Part shown: piece by piece, positions 10,595 through 20,319 of the stretch
How the letters are laid out: each line of letters begins with the position of its first letter
How positions within the stretch are numbered: position 1 is the stretch's first letter
Source: Brevundimonas sp. G8
GTDB lineage: Bacteria; Pseudomonadota; Alphaproteobacteria; Caulobacterales; Caulobacteraceae
Reading direction: 5' to 3'
DNA: 64,000 nucleotides
Assembly (NCBI RefSeq): GCF_902506205.1
Contig: NZ_LR732816.1
Location: 2,528,537 to 2,592,536, forward strand
Program-made: the position numbers and the translations under genes
Notes under the pieces: generated by a model
The model's database searches: none
What the model was told of the DNA's origin: nothing
The model's input: the letters and a program-made list of their open reading frames with translations, nothing else

Positions 10595-12050
10595 GCCTGC
10601 CACCGTTCTGGTCGAGAAGGTGAAGGGGGCGCTGCGTCTGGCGGCCGCAAATGGGCAGGCGCTGGCGCTTGGCCTGTCGCCCGGCATGACCCTGGCTGAT
10701 GCGCGGGCCCGGGCGCCGGACATCCGGGTGGTCGCCCACCGGCCCGAGGCGGATGCGGCCCTGTTGAAGCGGGTGCTGCTGGATTTCGGTCGGTTCACGC
10801 CGATGGCGGCGACCGACGGGCCGGACGGTTTGGCGCTGGACATGACCGGCTGCGCGCATCTGTTCGGGGGCGAGGCGGGAATGGCGGAGGCGGTCGCGGC
10901 GCGGGCGCGGGGCGTCGGGCTGGCGGTGCGTCTAGCCATGGCCGGCACGCCTGAGGCGGCGCGCGCCCTGGCGCGGTTTGGGCGCGGTGGACTTTACGAG
11001 GGTGAGGGGCAGAGCCAGGCGCTGCGCCGCCTGCCGGTCGCGGCGCTGGAGCTGTCGGACAAGGAGACGCAGGCCTTGTCGCGCGCCGGGCTGAAGACCC
11101 TGGCGCATCTGGCCGACCGCCCGACGGCTCCCATCGCCGCCCGTTTCGGCGCGGCGGCGGCGACGCGGCTGAACCGGGTGCTGGGGCGAGAGGATGCGAG
11201 GATCCGGCCCGAACGGCCGATCCCGCTGATTTCGGTTGATCGTATACTGGTCGAGCCGATCACCGAAACGGTAGACGTCGAGGCGGTGATCGTCGACCTG
11301 CTGGTCGAGGCCATGGACCGGCTGGACCTGCGCGGTCAGGGCGGGCGCGCCTTTCAGGCCGGCTTCTTCCGCTTGGACGGAGAGGTGCGCCATATCACCG
11401 TCCGCACCGGGCGGCCCAGTCGCGACGCCGTGGGAGTGGCGCGCCTGTTTCGCGAACGGCTGGCGGCGCTGGCGCGACCGCTGGATCCCGGGTTCGGCTT
11501 CGATCAGGTGCGGCTGTCCGTGCCGGTGGCGGATCGGCTGGCCTCGCGCCAGCGCGGCTTCGACCGCACCCCGCCGGGCGCCGAGGACCTGGGCCGGCTG
11601 GTGGATCGCCTGACCGCGCGACTGGGGCCAGAGGCGGTCAGCCGGTTCGAGCCAGTAGCGTCGCACTGGCCTGAGCGCGCCGTCCGCCTGACGCCCGCCG
11701 CCCTTGCGTCCGGTGAAGACGGTGAATGGCTCGACCCCGATCCTGCCGACCCGCCGTTGCGGCCGCTCCAGATGTTCGATCCGCCCCAACCAGTCCTGGC
11801 CACGGCGGAGGTGCCGGATCATCCGCCTAATCGTTTCATCTGGCGGCGGGTGGATCACCGTCTGGTCCGCGTCGAAGGGCCCGAACGCATCGCGCCCGAA
11901 TGGTGGCTCACCCTGAAACGTCCGCTGGAGCCTACGCGAGACTACTATCGCGTCGAGGATCAGGAGGGGCGTCGCTTCTGGCTGTTCCGCTCCGGCTTTT
12001 ACGGCGAGGATCCAGCGCCGCGCTGGTTCGTGCACGGGGTCTTCGCGTGA
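10485..12050 (+). CDS. imuB: ImuB, catalytically inactive Y-family polymerase homologue
   Basis: ImuB (521 aa from ATG 10485) is the hub that connects ImuA and DnaE2 to the beta clamp in translesion synthesis. It keeps the Y-family layout but has RRYLAVWFPLLPTDRL where active polymerases carry the first catalytic aspartate, so it should not polymerise. The palm-like segment GLALDMTGCAHLFGG follows, then a helix-hairpin-helix region and a little-finger-like domain. A clamp-binding motif may lie in FDQVRLSV, but this is uncertain. GTG 10452, with GGAG upstream, is a credible alternative start. The stop overlaps dnaE2 (GTGA). Confidence 0.9.
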   Translation: MPNINSCNDRRYLAVWFPLLPTDRLRREEGRSDASAEPATVLVEKVKGALRLAAANGQALALGLSPGMTLADARARAPDIRVVAHRPEADAALLKRVLLDFGRFTPMAATDGPDGLALDMTGCAHLFGGEAGMAEAVAARARGVGLAVRLAMAGTPEAARALARFGRGGLYEGEGQSQALRRLPVAALELSDKETQALSRAGLKTLAHLADRPTAPIAARFGAAAATRLNRVLGREDARIRPERPIPLISVDRILVEPITETVDVEAVIVDLLVEAMDRLDLRGQGGRAFQAGFFRLDGEVRHITVRTGRPSRDAVGVARLFRERLAALARPLDPGFGFDQVRLSVPVADRLASRQRGFDRTPPGAEDLGRLVDRLTARLGPEAVSRFEPVASHWPERAVRLTPAALASGEDGEWLDPDPADPPLRPLQMFDPPQPVLATAEVPDHPPNRFIWRRVDHRLVRVEGPERIAPEWWLTLKRPLEPTRDYYRVEDQEGRRFWLFRSGFYGEDPAPRWFVHGVFA

Positions 12051-15000
12051 CCGCCTATGCCGAGCTGGCGACGCGCAGTAACTTTTCCTTCCTGGAGGGG
12101 GCGTCGCATCCGAAGCATCTGGTGCTGAGCGCCATCCTGCGCGGGCATACCGGCATGGGGCTGGCCGACCGCAACACCCTGGCTGGGGTGGTGCGGGCGT
12201 GGAGCGCGTTGAAGACCCTGCGCGAGGAAGGCTGGTCGCCGCCGGATCGGGTACGCCAAGGCGGCAGTCCTGGCGAGACGGTGCTGGTGGAGGATTCGTT
12301 TCCTGTCGACATCGACCCGGAGGTGATCAAGGCGCGGGCCAAGGCCTTCAAGCTGATCCTGGGCGCGCGGCTGCGGTTCAACGACGGGACGCCGGACATC
12401 CTGGCCTATCCCGAGGATCGCCAGGGTTGGGGCCGCCTGTGCCGCCTGCTGACCCTGGGTAACAGCAGGGCTAAGAAGGGCCAGTGCGAGATCGGCCTGC
12501 GCGACCTGACGCGCGCCCCCGAAGGCCTGCTGCTGATCGTCATGCCGCCCCGTCGGCTGGAGGGGTTGGAGGTCGTGCTGCGTCAGGTGAACGACGCCGC
12601 ACCCGGCGCCGTCTCGCTGGGCGCCGCCATGGGCCGGATGGGGGACGACCGCCGTCGTCTGGCGCGGCTGAAGACGCTGAGCGCCACGACGGGCGCGCCG
12701 TTGCTGGCGGTCAACGACGTTCTCTATCACGATGCCGAACAGCGCGACCTGCAGGATGTCGTGACCTGTATTCGCGAGGGGGTGACGCTGGAGGGGGCGG
12801 GCCTTCGCCTGGACCAGAACGCAGAACGTTATCTGAAGCCGCCCGCCGAAATGAGCCGCCTGTTCGTGGATGCGCCGCAGGCCGTGGCGGAGACGCAGGA
12901 CGTGCTGGCGCGGGTGGCGTTCGATCTGGGGGATCTGAGCTACAACTACCCCGAAGAGCCGGTGCCGCCGGGGATGACGGCGCAGGATCGTCTGGTCGAG
13001 CTGGTGGCGACCTACGAGGCGCGGAAATATCCGCAAGGCGTGCCGACGAAGGTGCGGGATATCCTCGACAAGGAATTGACCTTCATCGCCGCCAGCAAGC
13101 TGGCCCACTATTTCCTGACCATCCACGATATCGTCCGCTATGCGAACAAGAAGCGCATCCTCTGCCAAGGTCGCGGCTCAGCGGCGAACTCGGCCGTCTG
13201 TTATGTTTTGGGGATCACCTCGGTCGATCCCGGTGTGCACGATGTGCTGTTCGAACGATTCCTGTCGACGGATCGGAACGAGCCGCCAGACATAGACGTC
13301 GATTTCGAGCACGAGCGGCGCGAGGAGGTCATTCAGCACATCTATGAAAGATACGGTCGCCACCGGGCCGGCATCGCCGCGACCGTAATCCGCTACCGCC
13401 CACGCAGCGCCATCCGAGAGGTCGGAAAGGTCATGGGGCTGACCGAGGATGTGACGGCGCGACTGGCCGGAAGCCAATGGGGCAGTTTCGGATCGGACAT
13501 TCCCGACCGTCATCTGGAGCAGGCCGGGCTTGAGGTCGGCAATCTGACAGTGACACGTGCCGTCGCCATGACCCGGCGGCTGCTGGAGTTTCCGCGACAT
13601 CTGTCCCAGCACGTCGGCGGCTTTGTCCTGACCCAGGATCGGTTGGACGAACTGGTCCCTATCGGCAATGCGGCCATGCCGAACCGAACCTTCATCGAAT
13701 GGGACAAAGACGACATCGACGCGCTGCGGCTGATGAAGGTCGATGTGCTGGCGCTCGGGATGCTGACCTGCATCCGAAAGGCGTTCGATCTGATCCACGA
13801 TCAGGACGCTCAACGCTTGGAACTGGACTGCTTCGAAGAGGAAGATCCGGAGGTTTACCAAATGCTCCAAGAGGGTCGCTCTATCGGCGTCTTTCAGGTG
13901 GAGAGCCGAGCGCAGATCAACATGCTGCCGAGGCTGAGACCTGCCGAATTCTACGATCTTGCAATCCAGGTCGCGATCGTCCGGCCTGGGCCGATTCAAG
14001 GCAACATGGTCCATCCCTACCTTCGGAGACGCCAGGGCCTGGAGGAGCCCGACTACGCCGGACCCAAGCCCCCGCACGATCCCAACGAGTTGAAGGCTGT
14101 GCTTTGGAAGACTCTCGGTGTCCCCCTGTTTCAGGAACACGCGATGAAGGTGGCCATGGTCGCGGCCGAGTTCACATCCGGTGAGGCCAACGGCCTGCGC
14201 AAGGCGATGGGGACGTTCCGAGGCGACGGGACGCTTTGGAAATATGAGGAACGGATGGTCGGCCGCATGATCGAGCGCGGCTACGATCCAACATTCGCGC
14301 GCAACTGTTTCGAACAGATCAAGGGCTTCGGCTCCTACGGTTTTCCGGAAAGCCATGCCGTGTCGTTCGCCAAGCTGGTCTACATCTCGTCGTGGATCAA
14401 ATGCCATCATCCGGCGGTGTTCGCCTGTGCGCTGCTGAACAGTCAGCCGATGGGGTTCTATGCGCCGGCGCAGCTGGTGCGGGATGCTCAGGAGAGTCCG
14501 CAGAAGGTCGAGGTGCGGGCGATCGATGTGAACCACAGCGTCTGGGACAACACGCTGGAACCTGGCGAGCGCGGGCTGGCGCTGCGGCTGGGCCTGCGTC
14601 AGATCGACGGGTTCAGGGAGGATTGGGCGAGGACACTGGCCGGGGCGCGTGACGCGCCCTTCACCGACGTCGAGGAGATGGCGCGACGGACCGGGCTGGA
14701 GGCGGCGGCGATGCGGAAACTGGCGGATGCGGATGCGTTTCGGTCGATCGGGCTGGACCGGCGCGAGGGGTTGTGGGCGGTCAGGCGGTTGCCGGACGAT
14801 GAGCCGTTACCGCTGTTTCAAGCCGCGCGGGCGCGGGAGCTGGGCGCCGAGGCGGCGGCGAACCTGCCGCTGATGCCGCTGAAGGAACATGTCGCCACCG
14901 ACTATCAGACGACGCGCCTGTCGCTGAAGGGGCATCCGATGGGGATGTTGCGGTCGGTGTTCCGGGCGGAGGGGGTGCTGAGCGCGGCAGAGGTCATGGC

Positions 15001-15400
15001 CCAAAAGCACGGGCGGCTGGTGCGCACGGCCGGGGTGGTGCTGGTGCGGCAAAGGCCGGGCACGGGCAACGCCATCTTCGTGACGATGGAGGACGAGACG
15101 GGGGTGGTGAACGCCCTGTTATGGGCGCGACTGTTCGAGACCTTTAGGCGCGAGGTGATGGCGGCGCGGCTGATGGAGGTGGAGGGCACGGTCGAGAAAA
15201 GTGTCGAGGGCGTGCTGCACATCATGGTGCGCAAGGTGGTGGACCGTTCGGCCGAACTGAGCCGGCTGTCTGAGGACTATGATCTGGAGGTCGAGCTGTC
15301 GCGAGCGGATGCGGTGAAATATCCGCAAGGTCCACGCAGCCCGACCGGCCGGCATCCGCGCGACGTCCGCATTCTGCCGGGGTCGCGCGACTTTCACTGA
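12047..15400 (+). CDS. dnaE2: Error-prone DNA polymerase III alpha subunit DnaE2
   Basis: The translesion polymerase of the cassette (1117 aa). The N-terminus is a PHP domain (YAELATRSNFSFLEGASHP). The C-family polymerase core carries PPDIDVDF with catalytic D415 and D417. The C-terminal part holds an OB-fold (GVVLVRQRPGTGNAIFVTME). It lacks the long tau-binding tail of the replicative DnaE1 and has the shorter DnaE2 length. GTG 12047 overlaps the imuB stop by 4 nt. LexA control comes from the box upstream of imuA. It ends 7 nt before a convergent transporter gene. Confidence 0.96.
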   Translation: MTAYAELATRSNFSFLEGASHPKHLVLSAILRGHTGMGLADRNTLAGVVRAWSALKTLREEGWSPPDRVRQGGSPGETVLVEDSFPVDIDPEVIKARAKAFKLILGARLRFNDGTPDILAYPEDRQGWGRLCRLLTLGNSRAKKGQCEIGLRDLTRAPEGLLLIVMPPRRLEGLEVVLRQVNDAAPGAVSLGAAMGRMGDDRRRLARLKTLSATTGAPLLAVNDVLYHDAEQRDLQDVVTCIREGVTLEGAGLRLDQNAERYLKPPAEMSRLFVDAPQAVAETQDVLARVAFDLGDLSYNYPEEPVPPGMTAQDRLVELVATYEARKYPQGVPTKVRDILDKELTFIAASKLAHYFLTIHDIVRYANKKRILCQGRGSAANSAVCYVLGITSVDPGVHDVLFERFLSTDRNEPPDIDVDFEHERREEVIQHIYERYGRHRAGIAATVIRYRPRSAIREVGKVMGLTEDVTARLAGSQWGSFGSDIPDRHLEQAGLEVGNLTVTRAVAMTRRLLEFPRHLSQHVGGFVLTQDRLDELVPIGNAAMPNRTFIEWDKDDIDALRLMKVDVLALGMLTCIRKAFDLIHDQDAQRLELDCFEEEDPEVYQMLQEGRSIGVFQVESRAQINMLPRLRPAEFYDLAIQVAIVRPGPIQGNMVHPYLRRRQGLEEPDYAGPKPPHDPNELKAVLWKTLGVPLFQEHAMKVAMVAAEFTSGEANGLRKAMGTFRGDGTLWKYEERMVGRMIERGYDPTFARNCFEQIKGFGSYGFPESHAVSFAKLVYISSWIKCHHPAVFACALLNSQPMGFYAPAQLVRDAQESPQKVEVRAIDVNHSVWDNTLEPGERGLALRLGLRQIDGFREDWARTLAGARDAPFTDVEEMARRTGLEAAAMRKLADADAFRSIGLDRREGLWAVRRLPDDEPLPLFQAARARELGAEAAANLPLMPLKEHVATDYQTTRLSLKGHPMGMLRSVFRAEGVLSAAEVMAQKHGRLVRTAGVVLVRQRPGTGNAIFVTMEDETGVVNALLWARLFETFRREVMAARLMEVEGTVEKSVEGVLHIMVRKVVDRSAELSRLSEDYDLEVELSRADAVKYPQGPRSPTGRHPRDVRILPGSRDFH

Positions 15401-15407
15401 GGCGGGA

Positions 15408-16577
15408 TCAGCCGATGGCGGGGACCGTCACGGGCGACCGCTTGCGGGTCAGGAAGAGGACCAGCAACAGGCCAAGGCCCGAGGCGACCGCCCCGGCCAT
15501 GGAGACGGCAGGATAGCCCAGGCCGCCGGCGATGACCGCGCCGCCCACGGCCGCGCCGATGGCGTTGCCCAGGTTGAAGGCGCCGATGTTCATGGCCGAG
15601 GCCAGGTTGGGCGCGTCGCCGGCGGCGGCCATGACCCGCACCTGCAGCGGCGGCACCAGGGCGAAGCTGGCGATCCCCCAAAGGAAGACGAGGATCGAGG
15701 TTGGAACGGCGAAGGGCATGGCGAAGGCGAAGGCGACCAGGATGGCCGACAGCGAGGCCAGGGTCACGATCAGGGTGCGGTCGACCGACCTGTCCGCGAA
15801 CTTGCCGCCCAGCCAGTTGCCCAGCGTCAGACCCAGGCCATAGGTGACGAGCATGGCGGTGACGAAGCCGAGCGAGGCGTGGGTCTGCTCGCGCAGGATC
15901 GGGGCGATATAGGTGAAGACCGTGAACATGGCGCTGGAGCCGATCACCGTCAGGGCCAGTGCCGCCAGCACAGGCCCTCGACCGAGGACGCGCAGTTCGG
16001 CGGCCACGTTTCCGCCCGTCGGGGCGGGCAGGTTGGGCAGGGTCAGGCGCAGGGCGGCCATGACCCCTACGCCGATGGCGGCGATGCCCCAGAAGCTGGC
16101 GCGCCAGCCCAGAGCGTCTCCGGCCCAGGTCGCCAGGGGCACGCCGACGACATTGGCGATGGTCAGGCCCATGAACATGGCCGCGACGGCGCCCGCCTGA
16201 CGGTTCGGCGCGACCAAGCTGGCGGCTACGATCGAGCCGACGCCGAAGAAGGCCCCGTGGTTCAGCGAGGTGATGACCCGCGCGATCAGCAGCATCGAAT
16301 AGTCGGTCGAGATCGCCGACAGCAGGTTGCCGACGGTGAAGATGGCGGCGAGGCCGATCAGCAGCGTCCGACGCGGCACGCGGCCGGTGGTCAGGATCAT
16401 CAGGGGGGCGCCGAGCATGACGCCCAGGGCATAGGCGCTGATCAACAGGCCGGCCGTGGGAATGGAGACGCCCAGGTCGGTGGCGATGACGGGTAGCAGG
16501 CCCATCGGTGCGAACTCGGTCACGCCGATGCCGAAGGCGCCGGCCGCGAGGGCGAGAAGGGGAGGATTGAGTTTCAT
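15408..16577 (-). CDS. MFS transporter, drug/sugar efflux type
   Basis: A 389-aa inner-membrane protein with about 12 predicted membrane helices of the major facilitator superfamily. The N-terminal GAFGIGVTEFAPMGLLPVIA is typical of the AraJ/YdhP/NepI-like efflux branch (DHA1), and a GRVPRRTLLIG loop corresponds to the MFS loop 2-3 motif. The substrate cannot be inferred. It is 20 nt downstream of the aldo/keto reductase on the same strand and is probably co-transcribed with it. The start is set at MKLNPPLLAL, just before the first membrane helix. Confidence 0.87.
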   Translation of the reverse strand: MKLNPPLLALAAGAFGIGVTEFAPMGLLPVIATDLGVSIPTAGLLISAYALGVMLGAPLMILTTGRVPRRTLLIGLAAIFTVGNLLSAISTDYSMLLIARVITSLNHGAFFGVGSIVAASLVAPNRQAGAVAAMFMGLTIANVVGVPLATWAGDALGWRASFWGIAAIGVGVMAALRLTLPNLPAPTGGNVAAELRVLGRGPVLAALALTVIGSSAMFTVFTYIAPILREQTHASLGFVTAMLVTYGLGLTLGNWLGGKFADRSVDRTLIVTLASLSAILVAFAFAMPFAVPTSILVFLWGIASFALVPPLQVRVMAAAGDAPNLASAMNIGAFNLGNAIGAAVGGAVIAGGLGYPAVSMAGAVASGLGLLLVLFLTRKRSPVTVPAIG

Positions 16578-16597
16578 GGGGAGGAAATCTTCGAGGC

Positions 16598-17632
16598 TCA
16601 GACCAGCGGCGGGTTCAGGCGAGCGAACCCTTCCTGCTGGCGATAGGGGGTGTGGGGATAGGGCGGCAGGACATCGCTGGCGGCGTCGAGGACGGCGATC
16701 TGGCCGGGCGTCAGGCTCCAACCGACGGCGCCCAGGTTCTGGCGCAGCTGTTCTTCGTTGCGCGCGCCGATAATGACCGAGGAGATGGTCGGACGTTGCA
16801 GCAGCCAGTTGATGGCGATCTGGGGCACGGTCTTGCCGGTCTCTGTCGCAATGGCGTCCAGGGCATCGACGACGCGGTACAGGTGCTCGTCCTCGACGGG
16901 CGGGGCGAAGGCGGCGGTCTGGTGCAGGCGGCTGCCTTCGGGGATCGGCGCGTCGCGGCGGATCTTGCCGGTCAGGCGGCCCCAGCCCAGCGGGCTCCAC
17001 ACCAAGGCGCCGACGCCCTGGTCGGCGGCGAGCGGCATCAGGTCCGCCTCATAGGCGCGGCCGATCAGGGAATAATAGACCTGGTGGGCGACGAAGCGAG
17101 GGCGGGCGTCGCGCTCGGCGATCCCTTGCGCCTTCATCAATGCCCAGCCGGGATAGTTGGAGACGCCGGTGTAGCGGACCTTGCCCGAGGTCACGAGCGT
17201 GTCGAGCGTCGCCAGGAGTTCATCCGCCGGGGTCGAGGCGTCGAAGGCATGCAGTTGCAGCAGGTCGATATGGTCGGTGTCGAGGCGACGCAGGGCGCCC
17301 TCGACCGCGCCGATCAGTCGGCCGCGCGACACGCCCCAATTACCGGGACCGTCGCCGGTGGGCAGGCCGGTCTTGGTCGAGATCAGCACCTGATCGCGGC
17401 GGCCCTTAATGGCCTGGCCCAGCACCTGTTCAGAGGCGCCGTCGGAATAGACGTCTGCGGTGTCGAACAGATTGACCCCGGCTTCCAGGCAGATGTCGAT
17501 CAGGCGGCGCGCCTCGTTGACGTCGCTGGTTCCCCAGGCCCCGAACAGGGGGCCTGAGCCGCCGAAGGTGCCCGTGCCGAAGCTGAGGACCGGCACACGC
17601 AGGCCCGATGCTCCAAGTTGACGATATTCCAT
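16598..17632 (-). CDS. Aldo/keto reductase
   Basis: A 344-aa NADPH-dependent oxidoreductase with the TIM-barrel aldo/keto reductase fold. The catalytic tetrad is readable: D57, Y62 (FDTADVYSDG), K87 (ISTKTG) and H128 (LLQLHAFD). The C-terminal coenzyme-binding IIGARNEEQLRQNL is intact. The natural substrate is unknown. The start MEYRQLGASGLRVPV is the usual family N-terminus; the frame is open 12 codons further. It is divergent from a LysR gene, which may regulate it and the downstream MFS exporter. Confidence 0.92.
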   Translation of the reverse strand: MEYRQLGASGLRVPVLSFGTGTFGGSGPLFGAWGTSDVNEARRLIDICLEAGVNLFDTADVYSDGASEQVLGQAIKGRRDQVLISTKTGLPTGDGPGNWGVSRGRLIGAVEGALRRLDTDHIDLLQLHAFDASTPADELLATLDTLVTSGKVRYTGVSNYPGWALMKAQGIAERDARPRFVAHQVYYSLIGRAYEADLMPLAADQGVGALVWSPLGWGRLTGKIRRDAPIPEGSRLHQTAAFAPPVEDEHLYRVVDALDAIATETGKTVPQIAINWLLQRPTISSVIIGARNEEQLRQNLGAVGWSLTPGQIAVLDAASDVLPPYPHTPYRQQEGFARLNPPLV

Positions 17633-17736
17633 GACTGTCCCCGTGGCGGCGTTCGTGTTCGGATGCACAGATGGACGCCGGCGTGCGGCGGCGGTAGGCA
17701 GGTGTCAGGCCAAACATTTTTGATCTGGGCGCAAAG

Positions 17737-18636
17737 ATGCAGACGATGATCGGTGCGGATCGGGCGCGCGAGATGGAAGTCTTCGTCGCCGTGATCCAGA
17801 GCGGCAACTTTTCGGCGGCGGGGCGGGCGCTGGGTCTGACGCCCTCAGCCATCAGTCGAACCATCGACCGGATCGAGGCGCGTCTGGGCGTGCGATTGAT
17901 GCTGCGCACGACGCGGGTGCTGACGCTGACGCCCGAGGGGCAGGCCTATCTGGGCGCCGCGCGACGGATTCTGACCGAGATGGACGACGCGGAGCAGGCG
18001 ATCGCCGATCAGGGGGCGCCGCGCGGGCGGTTGAGGGTCAGCGCCTCCCTTGCCCACGGTCGCCAGCAGGTCGTGCCGCTGCTGGGCGAGTTCGTGCGCC
18101 GCTATCCGCATATTCTGGTCGACATCAATCTGACCGACGTGGTGGTCGATGTGGCGGCGGGGCAGGCGGATGTGGCGATCCGGTTCGGGCCGTTGGCCGA
18201 CAGTCCGCTAACCGCTAGGCGACTGGGCGATACGGGACGCACCATCGTGGCGTCGCCTGACTATCTGGCGCAACGCGGTGTGCCGCGCGTGCCGGAGGAC
18301 CTGCACGATCACGACTGCCTGAACTTCAACTTTCGGCGTCAGGAGCCGATCTGGCCGTTCCGCAGAGATGGGCGCGACTATGCGCTGACGGTGCGCGGAT
18401 CGGTGGAAGCGAACAATGGCGAGACCCTGACGCAGTTGGCGCTGGCCGGCGTGGGGGTGACGCGCGTGGGGCATTTCAGCGTGGGCGACGCCATCGCCGA
18501 GGGGCGGCTGGTCCCGCTGCTGGAGGATTTCAATCCGGGGGACCGCGAGCCGATCCATGCGGTCTTCGTCGGCGGCGCAAACATGCCGGCGCGGGTGCGG
18601 GTGTTCGTCGACTATCTGGCCGAACGGCTGCGCTGA
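17737..18636 (+). CDS. LysR-family transcriptional regulator
   Basis: A 299-aa regulator. The winged helix-turn-helix spans roughly residues 10-70 (GNFSAAGRALGLTPSAISRT), followed by a type 2 periplasmic-binding-like effector domain (ADVAIRFGPLADSPLTARRL). The 104-bp divergent gap to the aldo/keto reductase is the usual place for LysR operators, so that gene and the MFS exporter are the likely targets. The effector is unknown. Confidence 0.92.
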   Translation: MQTMIGADRAREMEVFVAVIQSGNFSAAGRALGLTPSAISRTIDRIEARLGVRLMLRTTRVLTLTPEGQAYLGAARRILTEMDDAEQAIADQGAPRGRLRVSASLAHGRQQVVPLLGEFVRRYPHILVDINLTDVVVDVAAGQADVAIRFGPLADSPLTARRLGDTGRTIVASPDYLAQRGVPRVPEDLHDHDCLNFNFRRQEPIWPFRRDGRDYALTVRGSVEANNGETLTQLALAGVGVTRVGHFSVGDAIAEGRLVPLLEDFNPGDREPIHAVFVGGANMPARVRVFVDYLAERLR

Positions 18637-18653
18637 GGCGACCTCAAACGAAA

Positions 18654-18682
18654 ATCGCCGGACGGGCGAACCGTCCGGCGAT
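18654..18682. terminator. Strong hairpin terminator between LysR and the Lys-rich protein gene
   Basis: A 12-bp perfect stem (ATCGCCGGACGG / CCGTCCGGCGAT) with loop GCGAA. It is followed by TTTT on the minus strand, so it mainly ends the minus-strand gene, and it lies 17 nt past the LysR stop. Confidence 0.75.
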
Positions 18683-18707
18683 CTGCAAGATCAGACGTGA
18701 GGTGCGA

Positions 18708-19346
18708 TCAGCGCTTGCCGAAGATCATGTCGCCCAGCTTGGCGAAGAAGCCCTTTTCCTCGGGCTTGGCGGCGGCTGGTGCGGCGGCGAGCTTTGGAGC
18801 CTCGACCGGCTTGGAAGCCGGAGCAGCGGCCGTGGGTGCGGGTGCGGTCACCGGCTTGGGCGCGGCGACCGGTTCTGCGGGCTTGGGTGCAGCGACAGTG
18901 GCGGCGGGTTTGGCGACCGGAGCGGCCTTGGGCGTTGCAGCCGGTTTCGGAGCGGCGGCCTTGGGCGCGGCGGCTTTCGGTGCAGCAGCCTTGGGTGCAG
19001 CAGCCTTCGGTGCGGCCGTCTTGGCGAAGGCGGCCTTGGGCGCCGCTTTCGGCGCGGCGGCCTTGGCGGCGACCGGAGCCTTGGCGGCCGGTGCGGCCTT
19101 CGGCTTGGCGGCGGCCTTGGGAACTACGGCTTTGGCGGCGGCGGGCTTGGGCGCTGCAGCCTTGGGTGTGACAGCCTTTGCTGCTGCAGGCTTGGGCGTC
19201 GCAGCGGGCTTGGTGACGGCCTTGGGCGCTGCGGTTTTCGCGGCGGCGGGCTTCACGGCGCTCGACTTCGGCGCGGCTTTAGGCTTGGAAGCGGCGGTCG
19301 CCGGCTTTGGCGACGCTGGTTTAGACGTAGACGGTGACTTGGCCAT
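18708..19346 (-). CDS. Ala/Lys/Pro-rich, histone H1-like protein
   Basis: A 212-aa protein made almost entirely of Ala, Lys and Pro in imperfect short repeats (KPAAAK, APKAAAPKA). A short non-repetitive tail, EEKGFFAKLGDMIFGKR, could form an amphipathic helix. The composition resembles bacterial H1-like nucleoid proteins that bind DNA non-specifically, but no folded domain is visible and other polycation or envelope roles are possible. It has its own terminator and stands alone, divergent from prmA. It is clearly coding: the codon pattern and tail are coherent. Confidence 0.75.
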   Translation of the reverse strand: MAKSPSTSKPASPKPATAASKPKAAPKSSAVKPAAAKTAAPKAVTKPAATPKPAAAKAVTPKAAAPKPAAAKAVVPKAAAKPKAAPAAKAPVAAKAAAPKAAPKAAFAKTAAPKAAAPKAAAPKAAAPKAAAPKPAATPKAAPVAKPAATVAAPKPAEPVAAPKPVTAPAPTAAAPASKPVEAPKLAAAPAAAKPEEKGFFAKLGDMIFGKR

Positions 19347-19440
19347 GTATTCCCCGACCCCTCGGTTTGATAAAAACGCGGCGGCGACGGGCAGACAACG
19401 CCGGATCGCTACGATTCGCCATATTACCGGTGTTTGAGAA

Positions 19441-20304
19441 ATGTCCGAGTCCGCTCTTCAGATAATCGCACGGGGCCCCCGCGCCGCCGCAGAAGCCGCC
19501 GCCGAGGCAATCGACGCCGATCCCCGATTGGAAGGCGCGACCTATTCCATCCTGGAAGAGGATGAGGACAAGGGCGTGTGGCGCATCGACGCCTTCCCCA
19601 CGACCGAGGACGAGGTCGAGGGACTGAAGGCCGTGCTGGCCGATCATCCGGTCACGGTCCTGGTCGAGAAGCTGGCGGACGCCGACTGGCTGGCCATGTC
19701 GCTGTCGGGCCTGCCGCCGGTCGAAGCCGGGCGGTTCTTCGTCTATGGCGCGCACGATCAGGGCAAGGTGCCCGAAGGCCGGGTGACGCTGAAGATCGAC
19801 GCCGGCGCCGCCTTCGGCACGGGCCATCACGGCACGACGGTCGGCTGCCTGGAGGCGTTCGACACTCTGCTCAAAACCGAAACCTTCGAGAAGGTGCTGG
19901 ACGTCGGTTGCGGCACGGGCGTGCTGGCGATCGCGGCGGCCAAGACGGGCACGCCCATAGCGGTCGGCACCGACATCGACGAGCCCTCGGCGCGGATCGC
20001 CAACGAGAACGCCGAGATCAACGACGCCAAATGCGACTTCTATTTCGCCGACGGCCTGAGCGATCCGCGCATCGCCCAGCACCTGCCGTACGATCTGGTG
20101 TTCGCCAATATCCTGGCCGCGCCCCTGGTCGAACTGGCGCCCGAGATCGGCGCCGCGCTGAAGACCGGCGGGGTCGCCATCCTGTCGGGGCTGCTGCGCA
20201 CGCAGGAAGAGCGGGTGCTGGAGGCCTATCTGCCGCTGGGGTTCGTGGTCGAACAGACCATTCATCACGACGCCTGGAGCGCGCTGCAATTGCGCAAGGG
20301 CTGA
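19441..20304 (+). CDS. prmA: Ribosomal protein L11 methyltransferase PrmA
   Basis: A 287-aa SAM-dependent enzyme that trimethylates amino groups on ribosomal protein L11. SAM motif I is DVGCGTG (154-160), the acidic ribose-binding residues are in GTDID, and the catalytic-loop motif FANILAAPL (about 221-229) is diagnostic for PrmA. The N-terminal L11-recognition domain is less conserved, as usual. It is followed 15 nt later by an M24 aminopeptidase on the same strand. Confidence 0.93.
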   Translation: MSESALQIIARGPRAAAEAAAEAIDADPRLEGATYSILEEDEDKGVWRIDAFPTTEDEVEGLKAVLADHPVTVLVEKLADADWLAMSLSGLPPVEAGRFFVYGAHDQGKVPEGRVTLKIDAGAAFGTGHHGTTVGCLEAFDTLLKTETFEKVLDVGCGTGVLAIAAAKTGTPIAVGTDIDEPSARIANENAEINDAKCDFYFADGLSDPRIAQHLPYDLVFANILAAPLVELAPEIGAALKTGGVAILSGLLRTQEERVLEAYLPLGFVVEQTIHHDAWSALQLRKG

Positions 20305-20319
20305 GGGACAAGGACGATC

